NCBI RefSeq assembly: GCF_027364955.1 | Contig: NZ_DAHXOI010000015.1 | Location: 1-52,444 of the forward strand | Source: Ferrimicrobium sp. | GTDB lineage: Bacteria > Actinomycetota > Acidimicrobiia > Acidimicrobiales > Acidimicrobiaceae | Direction of reading: 5' to 3' | DNA: 52,444 nt | Shown: positions 43,847 to 52,384 of the stretch, in pieces | Position numbering within the stretch: position 1 is the first letter of the stretch | Layout of the letters: every line of letters starts with the position of its first letter | Notes under the pieces: generated by a model | Databases searched by the model: none | The model's input: only the letters and a program-made list of their open reading frames with translations | What the model was told of the DNA's origin: nothing | Translations under genes and position numbers: made by a program

Positions 43847-44950
43847 GTGGAACGAGAGGTTGTGAGCCGGGCAACCATTTACGAGGTTGCCGAGCGTGCC
43901 GGGGTATCGATTGCCACCGTTTCGCGGGTCATCAACGGCTATGATCGCATCCGCCCGAGCACTCGTGAACAGGTGTTGCAGGCGATTGATCAACTGAGCT
44001 TTGTCCCGAACAACTCCGCGCGAGGGCTGTCGGGTGGTTTGTACAACGTCGTCCGATTGGTGTTCATGCGATCGAGGTCGGAGGAGAGCTTCGAGCTTGT
44101 ACAGGAAAGCCTGCTTTTTACCGACGCGATCATTCGCGGCGTGGAGCGCACTTGCGGTGATCGTGGTTTCTCTCTCCTGTTGAGCGGTGTCGATGACGAT
44201 CGCATCGACCAACGACTGGACTCTCTCATGGCGAACTGTGACGGACTGATTCTCCTCGACCGTACGCTCAAGGAGCGGATGATTCCGAGTGTCGCCAGGC
44301 GGATTCCCACGGTGTTATTGGCGGGAAGTGGACGAGCGAAGGCGGCTGCCACTGTCATGGTCGACAATAGCGATGCGATGGTCCAGCTCGCCACCCATCT
44401 CGTCGTGGATCACGGCTACCAGCGGCTCGCCTTCCTTTCGGGCTTCGCGAACTCCCCAGACTCCTCGACGCGGCAGGAGGCGTTCCTTGGCACGGCTCTA
44501 GCACTCGGGGCATCGGTGGAGGTTGGTTCCGATTGGGCCTCTGACTACACCTCAACGGATGCGGTGCGAGTGATTCAAGAACGACTGCAACGTGAGGAGC
44601 CGATGCCCCAGGCGATCGCCTGTGCGAACGACCAGGCGGCTATCGGCGCGATCAACGCCCTCACGCAAGCGGGTATTCGCGTTCCTGACGAGGTGGCCGT
44701 GACCGGTTTTGATGACATCTCGGTTGCGAGGCACCTGACCCCTGCGCTGACTACCGTGCATCAGCCGATCGAGGAGCTCGGTTCCATGGCCGCTGCGATT
44801 CTGATCGACCAGCTCACCGACCAACGCCGGCCGACGATGAAAAACGTTGTCCTCCCAACCCGGCTTGTGCTGCGGCAGAGCTGTGGCTGCCGCGGCGACC
44901 TCCCGCCGCAACTTGGAGCGTCTGAGGGGGGCGAGGAGATGGCGCCATGA
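43847..44950 (+). CDS. LacI-family transcriptional regulator
   Basis: A ~367-residue repressor-type protein. The N-terminal helix-turn-helix ATIYEVAERAGVSIATVSRVI and hinge NNSARGLSGG are classic LacI. The effector domain is a periplasmic-binding-protein fold with LILLDRTL, HLVVDHGYQRLAFLSG, PQAIACANDQAAIGAI and AVTGFDDISVARHLTPALTT. An upstream opening begins at 43712, but GTG 43847 (AGGGGGG nine bases before) gives the normal N-terminus. Its stop overlaps the permease start. From the flanking beta-glucosidase and Opp-type transporter, it probably senses a beta-linked disaccharide and releases the two TGAAAGnGCTTACA sites. Confidence 0.93.
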   Translation: MEREVVSRATIYEVAERAGVSIATVSRVINGYDRIRPSTREQVLQAIDQLSFVPNNSARGLSGGLYNVVRLVFMRSRSEESFELVQESLLFTDAIIRGVERTCGDRGFSLLLSGVDDDRIDQRLDSLMANCDGLILLDRTLKERMIPSVARRIPTVLLAGSGRAKAAATVMVDNSDAMVQLATHLVVDHGYQRLAFLSGFANSPDSSTRQEAFLGTALALGASVEVGSDWASDYTSTDAVRVIQERLQREEPMPQAIACANDQAAIGAINALTQAGIRVPDEVAVTGFDDISVARHLTPALTTVHQPIEELGSMAAAILIDQLTDQRRPTMKNVVLPTRLVLRQSCGCRGDLPPQLGASEGGEEMAP

Positions 44951-45930
44951 GATTTTTGCTCCGTCGGTTGGGGTTTTACCTCATTGCGCTGTTCGTCGCC
45001 ATCACCGTGAACTTCTTTATCCCGCGGCTGATGCCGGGCAATGTGGTCGAGAATTTGATGTCGAAATATCCGAATCTGAAACCCTCAGCGCAACGCGCCC
45101 TCGACGTACTGCTCGGGGTGGGGCATCAAGGGTCGTTGCTGCATCAGTACGTTCTCTATCTCGGTCAGCTAGCTCATGGAAACTTTGGTATCGACCCGTT
45201 GCAGTTTCCCACCCCGGTTATTGACATTATCCGTGCAGCACTCCCCTGGACCATCGTCTTGGTTGGGACGGCCACGGTGATCAGCTGGCTCTTGGGAACC
45301 GGGCTTGGGATCCTGGCCGCCTGGCGACGTGGTGGGCGCCTCGATCAACTCCTTCCTGCCTTGAGTTTTCTACAAGCAACCCCGTACTTCTTTTTGGCGC
45401 TGGTGCTTGTCTGGTTGTTGGCGCTGCACTTTCATCTCTTCCCTGCCCAACAAGGCTTTAGCAATGGGTTAACGATCGGGTTCAACTGGGCCTTCATCTC
45501 CAGTGCGGTGGTGCATTCGATCTTGCCTGCCTTGACGATCGTCCTCACCTCGGCTGCTGGCTGGATGTTGCAGATGCGCAATGTGATGGTCGCCACCATG
45601 GGCGAGGATTATGTGCTTGCAGCCCAAGCAAAAGGTCTCAGCAAGCGACGAGTGATCTTTACCTACGGGGCGCGTAACGCCATCTTGCCTTCCATCTCGG
45701 GTTTTGCCCTTGCCCTCGGGTTTGTCGTCTCCGGTACCTTGCTCATGGAGATTGTCTTTAACTATCCCGGTATCGGAACCCAGCTCTATAACGCGGTTAC
45801 CTCAGATGACTACCCGCTCACGCAGGCGATCTTTCTGATCATCTCGGTCGCAGTGCTCCTTGCCAATATTGGTGCAGATGTGATCTATGTGATCCTCGAT
45901 CCGCGAGTTCGTCGAAGGGGGGTAGAGTAG
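44947..45930 (+). CDS. Opp/Dpp-type ABC transporter permease (DppB-like)
   Basis: A 327-residue inner-membrane permease with six helices. The N-terminal start RFLLRRLGFYLIALFVAITV and FFIPRLMPGN are DppB hallmarks; the cytoplasmic EAA-type loop reads EDYVLAAQAKGLSKRRVIF. ATG 44947 overlaps the regulator stop and has GAGGAG upstream. Opp-type transporters are best known for peptides, but in several bacteria, such as Thermotoga, members import cellobiose and other oligosaccharides. The GH1 and LacI neighbours favour a beta-glucoside as cargo. Partner of the following permease-ATPase fusion. Confidence 0.93.
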   Translation: MRFLLRRLGFYLIALFVAITVNFFIPRLMPGNVVENLMSKYPNLKPSAQRALDVLLGVGHQGSLLHQYVLYLGQLAHGNFGIDPLQFPTPVIDIIRAALPWTIVLVGTATVISWLLGTGLGILAAWRRGGRLDQLLPALSFLQATPYFFLALVLVWLLALHFHLFPAQQGFSNGLTIGFNWAFISSAVVHSILPALTIVLTSAAGWMLQMRNVMVATMGEDYVLAAQAKGLSKRRVIFTYGARNAILPSISGFALALGFVVSGTLLMEIVFNYPGIGTQLYNAVTSDDYPLTQAIFLIISVAVLLANIGADVIYVILDPRVRRRGVE

Positions 45931-45932
45931 CG

Positions 45933-48098
45933 GTGCTGAGTCCCGTCATAGATCCTGAGGCGCCGACCACGCTAGCTGCGAGGGGGCGCCGGCAACTACC
46001 GATGTTCCTGCGCAACAAGAAGGCGTTCGCAGGGGCCGTCATTATCGGCTTCTTTGTTCTTGTCTCTCTGCTGGGTCCTTGGTTAGCCCCGTACTCCCCA
46101 TCGGCCGAGAGCACTGCTCCTGGATCGTCGGTTGCCGCGCCGAGCTTGGCGCACCTCCTTGGGACCGATCAGTTGGGGCGCGATGTGCTCTCCCAGGTGT
46201 TGGTGGGCACGCGAACCACGATGCTCATCGGCATCATCACCGGAATTGTGGCGACCGTCCTTGCGGTGTTGATCGGCGTGGGCGCGGGCTATCTTGGCGA
46301 CAAGTGGGATGAGTTACTCTCGTTGCTCTCCAATGTCTTTCTGGTCTTCCCAGCGCTTCCCTTTCTGATTGTGGTATTGGGAGCATTCCCGAGCACAGGA
46401 GATGTGCCAATCGTGATCATGCTCTCGGTGCTCGGCTGGCCGTGGGGGGCGAGGGTCATCCGCGCGCAGACCCTCTCCATTAGGAATAAGGACTTCGTGG
46501 CCGCGGCACAGGAGACAGGCGAGAGTAGCTGGCACATCATCCTTCACGACATCGTCCCGAACCAGATCAGCCTCATCGCCGCGACCTTCGTCGGTGCAGT
46601 CCTCTATGCGATTGGAACCTCGGTTGGTCTGAACTTTCTCGGCATTGGCGGAACCTCAACCTGGAGTCTCGGTACCATCCTCTACTGGGCTGAAAACGGT
46701 AATGCGCTCGAGCTCGGTGCTTGGTGGTGGTTCGCGGTTCCAGGAGTGTTGATTGCGCTCATCGGAATGGGGTTGGTGCTGATCAACTTTGGCCTTGATG
46801 AACTGGGCAATCCGCGGCTGAGGGATGGTTCGCGAGTCGGTCGAGTGCGTGGGAAGTTGTGGACCCCGTCGGATCCAACCCTGGTCGAGATAGAAGGTGA
46901 TGGCGTGCGCCATCATCGCCTATCCTTGCGTAGCCGTGGGTCAGGCCTGGGTGGTGGCCATCATTCGATGCAGGTCTCGTCTTCGCATATCACCGTGGCG
47001 ACTCCCAGCAGCGCAAACGGCTCCTCTGCCAGTCACCCAGCACCACTGCTTGAGATTCGCGATCTGAGTATCGTCTATCGCTCGGGTGGTCGCGAACTGC
47101 GTGCGGTGAACAACATCAACCTCACTGTCGAGCACGGCGAGATCGTCGGTCTGGCTGGAGAGTCGGGGTCGGGGAAATCGACGTTGGCCTATGGAGCTTG
47201 TCGCCTACTGCGACCTCCAGCGGTGATTACCTCCGGGTCGGTTATCTACTCGGGGGAGCGCTATCACGGTGGCGAGCGCGATCTGTTGCGTATGGATGCT
47301 CACCAACTCGAACAGCTACGGTGGCGCGAAATCTCGATCGTCTTTCAGAGTGCCATGAACGCGCTCAACCCAGTACTGCGGATTGAGGAACAGCTTCTTG
47401 ATCCTATTCAGCGACATCTCGCTCTGTCGAACGATGAGGCTCGTGATCGAGTGTACGAGGTCATGGAGCTGGTCGATATCCCACGAAATCGACTAAAAAG
47501 CTACCCACACGAGCTCTCAGGTGGGATGCGCCAGCGCATCATGATCGCAATGGCACTTACTGTCGATCCACAGTTGATCATCATGGATGAACCTACTACC
47601 GCGCTCGATGTGGTGGTCCAGCGTGACATTTTGGTACAGATCAAAGAGTTGAAGGAGCGGTTGAACTTCTCCGTCATTTTTATCACTCATGATCTCTCGC
47701 TGTTGGTGGAGCTCGCGGACCGCCTCGCCATTATGTACGCCGGAAGCCTTATGGAGGTCGGCGATACGGCTGATCTGGCGGAGCATACCGCCCACCCCTA
47801 CACCCAAGGGCTTCTCCACTCCTTCCCCCCTCTCCATGGTCCCCGTAAGTCCTTGTTGGGGATTCCTGGTTCACCGCCGGACCTTCGTGACCCAGTGGTC
47901 GGTTGTCCATTTGCTCCACGCTGTGGTTATCGGGATGAGTCGTGTGAGCATATCGACGTTTGCCTTCTCCCAGTTAAGGATGGCTCCAGCAGGACGCATG
48001 TGAGTGCCTGCCCATTTACGGACCGCATGCGCAGCGTCGCAACGATGGACGGCTCGGCGCTGGCAGCGACGGATCGTGGAGGTCTCCAAGATGCCTGA
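45933..48098 (+). CDS. Fused ABC permease (DppC-like) and ATPase (DppD-like)
   Basis: A 721-residue fusion. Residues ~1-300 are a DppC-type permease (GTDQLGRDVLSQVLVGTRT; EAA loop with VAAAQETGESSWHIILHDI). A hydrophilic linker of ~75 residues follows. Residues ~375-700 are a complete ATPase with Walker A GESGSGKSTLAYG, signature LSGGMRQR, Walker B IIMDEPTTALD and the Opp-type Cys-rich C-terminus (CPFAPRCGYRDESC). Such permease-ATPase fusions are known among actinobacterial peptide-type transporters. GTG 45933 follows GGGGGG. It may be able to work with its own ATPase domain alone if the second ATPase is lost. Confidence 0.93.
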   Translation: MLSPVIDPEAPTTLAARGRRQLPMFLRNKKAFAGAVIIGFFVLVSLLGPWLAPYSPSAESTAPGSSVAAPSLAHLLGTDQLGRDVLSQVLVGTRTTMLIGIITGIVATVLAVLIGVGAGYLGDKWDELLSLLSNVFLVFPALPFLIVVLGAFPSTGDVPIVIMLSVLGWPWGARVIRAQTLSIRNKDFVAAAQETGESSWHIILHDIVPNQISLIAATFVGAVLYAIGTSVGLNFLGIGGTSTWSLGTILYWAENGNALELGAWWWFAVPGVLIALIGMGLVLINFGLDELGNPRLRDGSRVGRVRGKLWTPSDPTLVEIEGDGVRHHRLSLRSRGSGLGGGHHSMQVSSSHITVATPSSANGSSASHPAPLLEIRDLSIVYRSGGRELRAVNNINLTVEHGEIVGLAGESGSGKSTLAYGACRLLRPPAVITSGSVIYSGERYHGGERDLLRMDAHQLEQLRWREISIVFQSAMNALNPVLRIEEQLLDPIQRHLALSNDEARDRVYEVMELVDIPRNRLKSYPHELSGGMRQRIMIAMALTVDPQLIIMDEPTTALDVVVQRDILVQIKELKERLNFSVIFITHDLSLLVELADRLAIMYAGSLMEVGDTADLAEHTAHPYTQGLLHSFPPLHGPRKSLLGIPGSPPDLRDPVVGCPFAPRCGYRDESCEHIDVCLLPVKDGSSRTHVSACPFTDRMRSVATMDGSALAATDRGGLQDA

Positions 48099-48416
48099 GT
48101 CAGTCGAGGTCATGGCCTGGCCAGGGCAGGAGAAGGAACGTCCAGCACTCAGTGCACGTAGCGTGAGCAGACGTTATCGGCTTGGTCGCCGGCGTGATGG
48201 AGTGCTCGACGCAGTCAAAGACGTATCGATTGATCTGTATCGGGGTAAGGTGCTCGCTGTGGTGGGGGAGTCCGGATCCGGCAAATCGACTCTCGCCAAG
48301 CTACTCGCTGGGCGAGAGAGCCCAACCTCGGGCCTCATCGAACTGGAAGGATCGGCGATCAAGGTCCGTAACCAGCATGATTTTCGTCAATATAAGCGAG
48401 TAGTTCAGATGATCTT
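48091..48416 (+). pseudogene. DppF/OppF-like ATPase, 5' fragment (split by IS)
   Basis: N-terminal 108 codons of the second transporter ATPase, with Walker A in GESGSGKSTLAKLLAG. ATG 48091 has GGAGG eight bases upstream and overlaps the preceding stop. The fragment ends in VVQMIF, immediately before the Q-loop Gln, where the IS3-like element enters; reading continues into the IS and stops at 48438. Removing 48417-50152 (the IS and one copy of TCTT) joins it in frame to the fragment at 50153 and restores a 341-residue protein. Confidence 0.92.
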
Positions 48417-48485
48417 CCCTAGCCATCAGAGCCCTTGAAGGGAGATCCACTACAGTCATATCAAGGGCGGGGAACGAGGAGTCAG

Positions 48486-49004
48486 ATGAAGCTATACCCG
48501 AGAGAACAGAAGGAACGAGTACTGAGAAGGCTCCTGGAACTAGGGGGTGGTGGGGATGCTCCCGACGGTGCAATCACGAAGCTTGCAAATGCTGAAGGAA
48601 TCCCCCTCAACACGCTCTACACCTGGAACGCCTCACTGAAGCGAACTGGGGCTGTTGGTAAGTTCTCAGCCTCAGGAAACCCATCGGTTACGCTCTCGTC
48701 AAAGGCCAAGTACGAGATCGTACTTCGGACCGAGGCGATGACCGAGCTCGAGCTTGGCACCTACCTCCGAGAACAGGGAATCTTGGCCGAAGACCTCGAA
48801 CGCTGGAAGATTGCCTGCCAGGAGGCCAATGACCGCTCAAGTATCGCCGCCAAGGAGTACCGTGCGAACTTAGCGGCTGAACGGACCAAGGTGGCTCAGC
48901 TCGAACGCGAGCTCACTCGCAAAGAGAAGGCCCTAGCAGAAACGGCAGCTCTGCTGGTGTTGCGGGGAAAAGCTCTGGCGTTCTGGGGGGACGGGGACGA
49001 CTGA
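48486..49004 (+). CDS. IS3-like transposase OrfA
   Basis: A 172-residue protein starting MKLYPREQKERVLRRLLELG. The N-terminal HTH (ITKLANAEGIPLNTLYTWN) should bind the IS ends, and the C-terminal half is a charged helical region suited to oligomerisation, ending AFWGDGDD. ATG 48486 has GAGGAG upstream. Near the end, GGGGGG at 48985-48990 is a likely slippery site where ribosomes shift -1 into the OrfB frame. Confidence 0.88.
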   Translation: MKLYPREQKERVLRRLLELGGGGDAPDGAITKLANAEGIPLNTLYTWNASLKRTGAVGKFSASGNPSVTLSSKAKYEIVLRTEAMTELELGTYLREQGILAEDLERWKIACQEANDRSSIAAKEYRANLAAERTKVAQLERELTRKEKALAETAALLVLRGKALAFWGDGDD

Positions 49005-49042
49005 TCCCCCTCCCAGAGCGCCAAGAGGCCGTCTCTCTCATC

Positions 49043-50095
49043 GTGGAGGCCAATAACGCCGGTGTAGCCCTCTCAGTCGCAGTACGCGAGGTAGGGATCT
49101 GTGAGAGCACCTATGAACGCTGGAGGAAGGCAGGTGGCGTGGATGCCACCACAGCATCACCTGAGCAGATAGTAGCTGCAATCGTCGAAGACAAGCGACT
49201 CACCAGGGAGTACCCGGTTCCACCCAATGCCCTAAGTGACACAGAGAGAGCCGAGATCGTAAAGGTCTGTGCAACTCTTGAGTACTCCTCACTCCCACCG
49301 TCCCAGATTGTCCCAGCTCTAGCAGACCAAGGTATCTACCTGGCCTCGGAGTCGACCTTCTACCGGGTTCTACGGGCCGCGGGGCTTAATAAGCGACGAG
49401 GACGTGTTGGACTCCCGCGCAAGCGCTCCAAGCCCAATCACATGGCCAAGGGACCACTTGAAGTTTGGGTCACCGACATTTCCTACCTGCCGGGTCCCAT
49501 CAGGGGTCTGTTCTACTACCTGTACTTCATCATGGATCTGTACTCGCGAAAGATCGTTGGCTATGAGATCTACGAGAACGAATCATCTGAACACCTGGCC
49601 GATGTCTTGAAGAGGGCCACCCTGAACGAGGGCTCACAAGCTCCTGACATCCTACATTCTGACAATGGTTCACCCATGAAGGGAACCACGCTCGTGGCAC
49701 TGTGCTACGTGCTCGGCATCGCTTCGTCCTACTCACGTCCAAGGACCTCCAACGACAACGCCCACATGGAGTCGATGTTTCGTACCGTCAAGTACTGCGC
49801 GAGCTATCCCTACGACGGCTTTGGGTCACTCGAGGCTGCGAGAAGCTGGATCGAAGGATTCGTCTCGTTCTACAACCAAGAACACCATCACTCGGGGCTG
49901 AACTTTGTCACTCCAAACCAGAAGCACAACGGCGAAGATATCGAGATTCTCGCCCAACGAGTCAGGGTTTACGAAGCAGCCAAAGCAAAGAACCCAAAGC
50001 GCTGGATCCAGGGCAACACCCGTAACTGGGACCCGGTTGTCTCGACCTCATTGGTTCCAGTGAATTCCGAGCCCAAAGCGTCGGCGGTGAGCTGA
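49043..50095 (+). CDS. IS3-like transposase OrfB (DDE integrase core)
   Basis: Catalytic part of the transposase. From the GTG at 49043, the DDE triad is Asp145 (WVTDISYL), Asp207 (LHSDNGSP) and Glu243 (NAHMESMFR), with the 35-residue Asp-Glu spacing of DD(35)E enzymes. The -1 frame is open upstream and encodes LPERQEAVSLIVEANNAG, the usual OrfB beginning, so the working product is probably an OrfAB fusion made by frameshifting rather than a protein starting at 49043. Confidence 0.92.
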   Translation: MEANNAGVALSVAVREVGICESTYERWRKAGGVDATTASPEQIVAAIVEDKRLTREYPVPPNALSDTERAEIVKVCATLEYSSLPPSQIVPALADQGIYLASESTFYRVLRAAGLNKRRGRVGLPRKRSKPNHMAKGPLEVWVTDISYLPGPIRGLFYYLYFIMDLYSRKIVGYEIYENESSEHLADVLKRATLNEGSQAPDILHSDNGSPMKGTTLVALCYVLGIASSYSRPRTSNDNAHMESMFRTVKYCASYPYDGFGSLEAARSWIEGFVSFYNQEHHHSGLNFVTPNQKHNGEDIEILAQRVRVYEAAKAKNPKRWIQGNTRNWDPVVSTSLVPVNSEPKASAVS

Positions 50096-50152
50096 TACCG
50101 ACTAGGGTCTACAACGTCCCCTCCCAGCAAGTACTCTGACGGGTTCCGTCTT

Positions 50153-50852
50153 TCAGGATCCGTTTGCGTCGCTGAACCCAGTCCATACCATCGGTTATCA
50201 TCTTGAGCGTCCGGTCAGGATCCACCAAGGGCTCTCGGGGGAGGAACTCAAGGACCAGCTTGCATTCCTGATGGACCAGGTGCGTTTGACGCCAGCGAGC
50301 CGCTACCTGTCAAAGTATCCGCATGAACTCTCCGGGGGTCAGCGTCAACGAGTATCGATTGCCAGGGCACTCGCGGCTCGGCCGTCGGTCCTCCTCGCTG
50401 ATGAGCCCGTCTCTATGCTCGACGTCTCGATCCGCTTGGAGATCTTGGCACTCCTGGACGACCTGCGCACGCGACTGGGTTTGGCGGTACTTTATATCAC
50501 TCATGACATCGCCTCGGCACGATATCTCGGGGATGACATTGTGGTGATGTACGCCGGCCAGGTTGTGGAGCGAGGTACCGCAGAGGAGGTCACCCAGCGT
50601 CCCTCGCATCCATATACACAGCTACTGATCAGCTCGTCGCCTGATCCGGATTCGATGATCACGACGCCTCTGGCACGGCCAGAGTCGTCGATGCATCAAG
50701 GGGCCATGAACCCAAGCACTGTGGGGTGTCCGTTTGTGGTCCGCTGCCCCTTCGCCGATGACCAGTGTCGATTGGAGTATCCCCCCTCAACTGCGGTGGG
50801 CCTAGGACACTGGGTGAGTTGCTGGCATATAGAGGAGGCCCGCCATGACTGA
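50153..50852 (+). pseudogene. DppF/OppF-like ATPase, 3' fragment (split by IS)
   Basis: The rest of the second transporter ATPase. It begins with the Q-loop (QDPFASLNP), then has the signature LSGGQRQRVS, Walker B VLLADEPVSMLD, the H-loop in YITHDI and the Opp-type Cys-rich end. It lacks Walker A, so alone it cannot bind ATP normally. No further lesions are visible, so the insertion is recent. Confidence 0.92.
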
Positions 50853-51013
50853 GGTGTTGGCCTTTGAGTTCTCCTCAAAGAGCGTAGGAGAGTTGCGAAG
50901 GGAGGCAGAGAGGGTCTGAGCGGTGGATGGGTTGCGACGCGCTCTTGGTGGGGCCAAGTGCGCGTCGCCTAGTGATAGTTGTAATCACCTTGAATGGAAA
51001 GGCTAGCAGCAAG

Positions 51014-52384
51014 ATGAAAATCTTCAACGGTGGGCGGTTTCGCCTTGGTATGGCGATGGTAGTGGCGACAGGTATCGCCTTAAGTGCCTGTGGAAGCAGT
51101 AGCACGAGTAGTAATAGCAGCAGTTCGTCGAAGACGACCTCATCCCAGAGTGCCTCTGCACAGGTCCTGACGATGGAGTCAAGCCCAACGAACCCGATCA
51201 GCAGGAACTTTAACCCGTTCTTGGCGACTTCGGCGGCGCAACTCCTTGGGGCGACCTCGATGATCTATGAGCCGCTCTATCAATTCGATCTCGCGAAGCC
51301 GACGGTCTCGTACCCGTGGCTTGCCACTTCGTACCAGTGGAACTCGAATGGAACGGCGATTTCCTTCACTATTCGAAAAGGTGTCAAGTGGAGTAATGGG
51401 AGCGCGCTTACGCCAGCAGATGTTGCCTTTACCTATAACCTGGTCAAACAGTACCCTGACATCAATACCAATGGATTGACGATCTCAAGCGTCTCGGTCT
51501 CAGGGGATACGGTGACGATCACGTTTCCCACCCCCCAATACACCAACCTTCAGGGTATCGCCAACGTTCCTATCGTTCCCGAGGCGATCTGGAGTAAGGT
51601 AGGCGATCCGGGTAAGTATCAGGATCCAAACCCGGTAGGGAGCGGTCCTTACAAGTTGGCGACCTTCACTCCTGAGGGCATTACGCTCACCAAGAACCCC
51701 CTCTATTGGCAGCCTGTTCATGTAACGACACTGGACTTTCCGGTCTATTCGTCGAATACGACGGCGCTTGAGGCACTGGACACCAACCAGGCACAGTGGG
51801 CCGGCAACTTCATCACGGGCCTTAACAAGCTCTATATCAATCCAGATCCAGCGCATCACAAGGCATGGTTCAATCCTGAGAATACGGTGTCGTTGATTCC
51901 GAACCTTCACACGTGGCCGACGGATCAGCTGCCAGTACGTCAAGCTATCAGTGATGCGATCGACCGAAATGCGATCTCCACCGATGGCGAGTCGGGGCTT
52001 GAGCCTCCGGTGACCAATCTTTCGGGTCTTGTGTTGCCTACGTTCAAGTCCTATAGTACCTCTGCACTGGCCAAGTTCACGGTCAATGACAATGGCAGTG
52101 TTCAGGCGGCGGACGCGGTCTTAAAAAAGGCTGGCTATACGATAGGCTCCAATGGTTACTACCAACTCAACGGCAAGACGGTGACGATCCAGGTGACGGA
52201 TCCATCTTCGTATAGCGACTATGCCGCCGATGACGAAATCGTGGCAGCTGATCTGCAGAAGGCCCACATCGATGCGACCTTTGTTGGACAGTCCGTGTCC
52301 GCTTGGTCAAGCGACGTTGCTTCAGGGAACTTCCAGCTCACTGAGCACTGGTCGGCCCAGGGTATCACGGATCTTCGGAAATAA
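51014..52384 (+). CDS. Lipoprotein substrate-binding protein (SBP_bac_5), truncated
   Basis: Extracellular solute-binding lipoprotein of the Opp-type transporter. ATG 51014 is chosen for its lipoprotein signal MKIFNGGRFRLGM and lipobox LSAC-G; a Ser-rich linker follows. Family-5 features include MIYEPLYQFD, WSNGSALTPADVAFTYNLVK, NPVGSGPYKL and VRQAISDAIDRNAIS. The chain stops after 456 residues in HWSAQGITDLRK. Full-length relatives continue roughly another 100 or more residues past this strand to complete the fold. The break coincides with a putative IS end at 52369, so the product is likely non-functional. In the intact locus it would have captured the sugar for the permeases. Confidence 0.88.
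   Translation: MKIFNGGRFRLGMAMVVATGIALSACGSSSTSSNSSSSSKTTSSQSASAQVLTMESSPTNPISRNFNPFLATSAAQLLGATSMIYEPLYQFDLAKPTVSYPWLATSYQWNSNGTAISFTIRKGVKWSNGSALTPADVAFTYNLVKQYPDINTNGLTISSVSVSGDTVTITFPTPQYTNLQGIANVPIVPEAIWSKVGDPGKYQDPNPVGSGPYKLATFTPEGITLTKNPLYWQPVHVTTLDFPVYSSNTTALEALDTNQAQWAGNFITGLNKLYINPDPAHHKAWFNPENTVSLIPNLHTWPTDQLPVRQAISDAIDRNAISTDGESGLEPPVTNLSGLVLPTFKSYSTSALAKFTVNDNGSVQAADAVLKKAGYTIGSNGYYQLNGKTVTIQVTDPSSYSDYAADDEIVAADLQKAHIDATFVGQSVSAWSSDVASGNFQLTEHWSAQGITDLRK

Larger units (their letters stand above)
48417..50148 (+). mobile_element. IS3-like insertion sequence, 1732 bp
   Basis: Boundaries come from restoring the interrupted ATPase frame. Both flanks carry TCTT (48413-48416 and 50149-50152), a 4-bp target duplication. 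Imperfect terminal inverted repeats of about 28 bp share TCAGAG-N2-CTTG-N2-GGGAG (left from 48426, right reverse-complemented to 50139). It contains a HTH-type OrfA and a DDE OrfB in the -1 frame, the organisation of the IS3 family. The element looks complete and potentially active. Confidence 0.92.
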
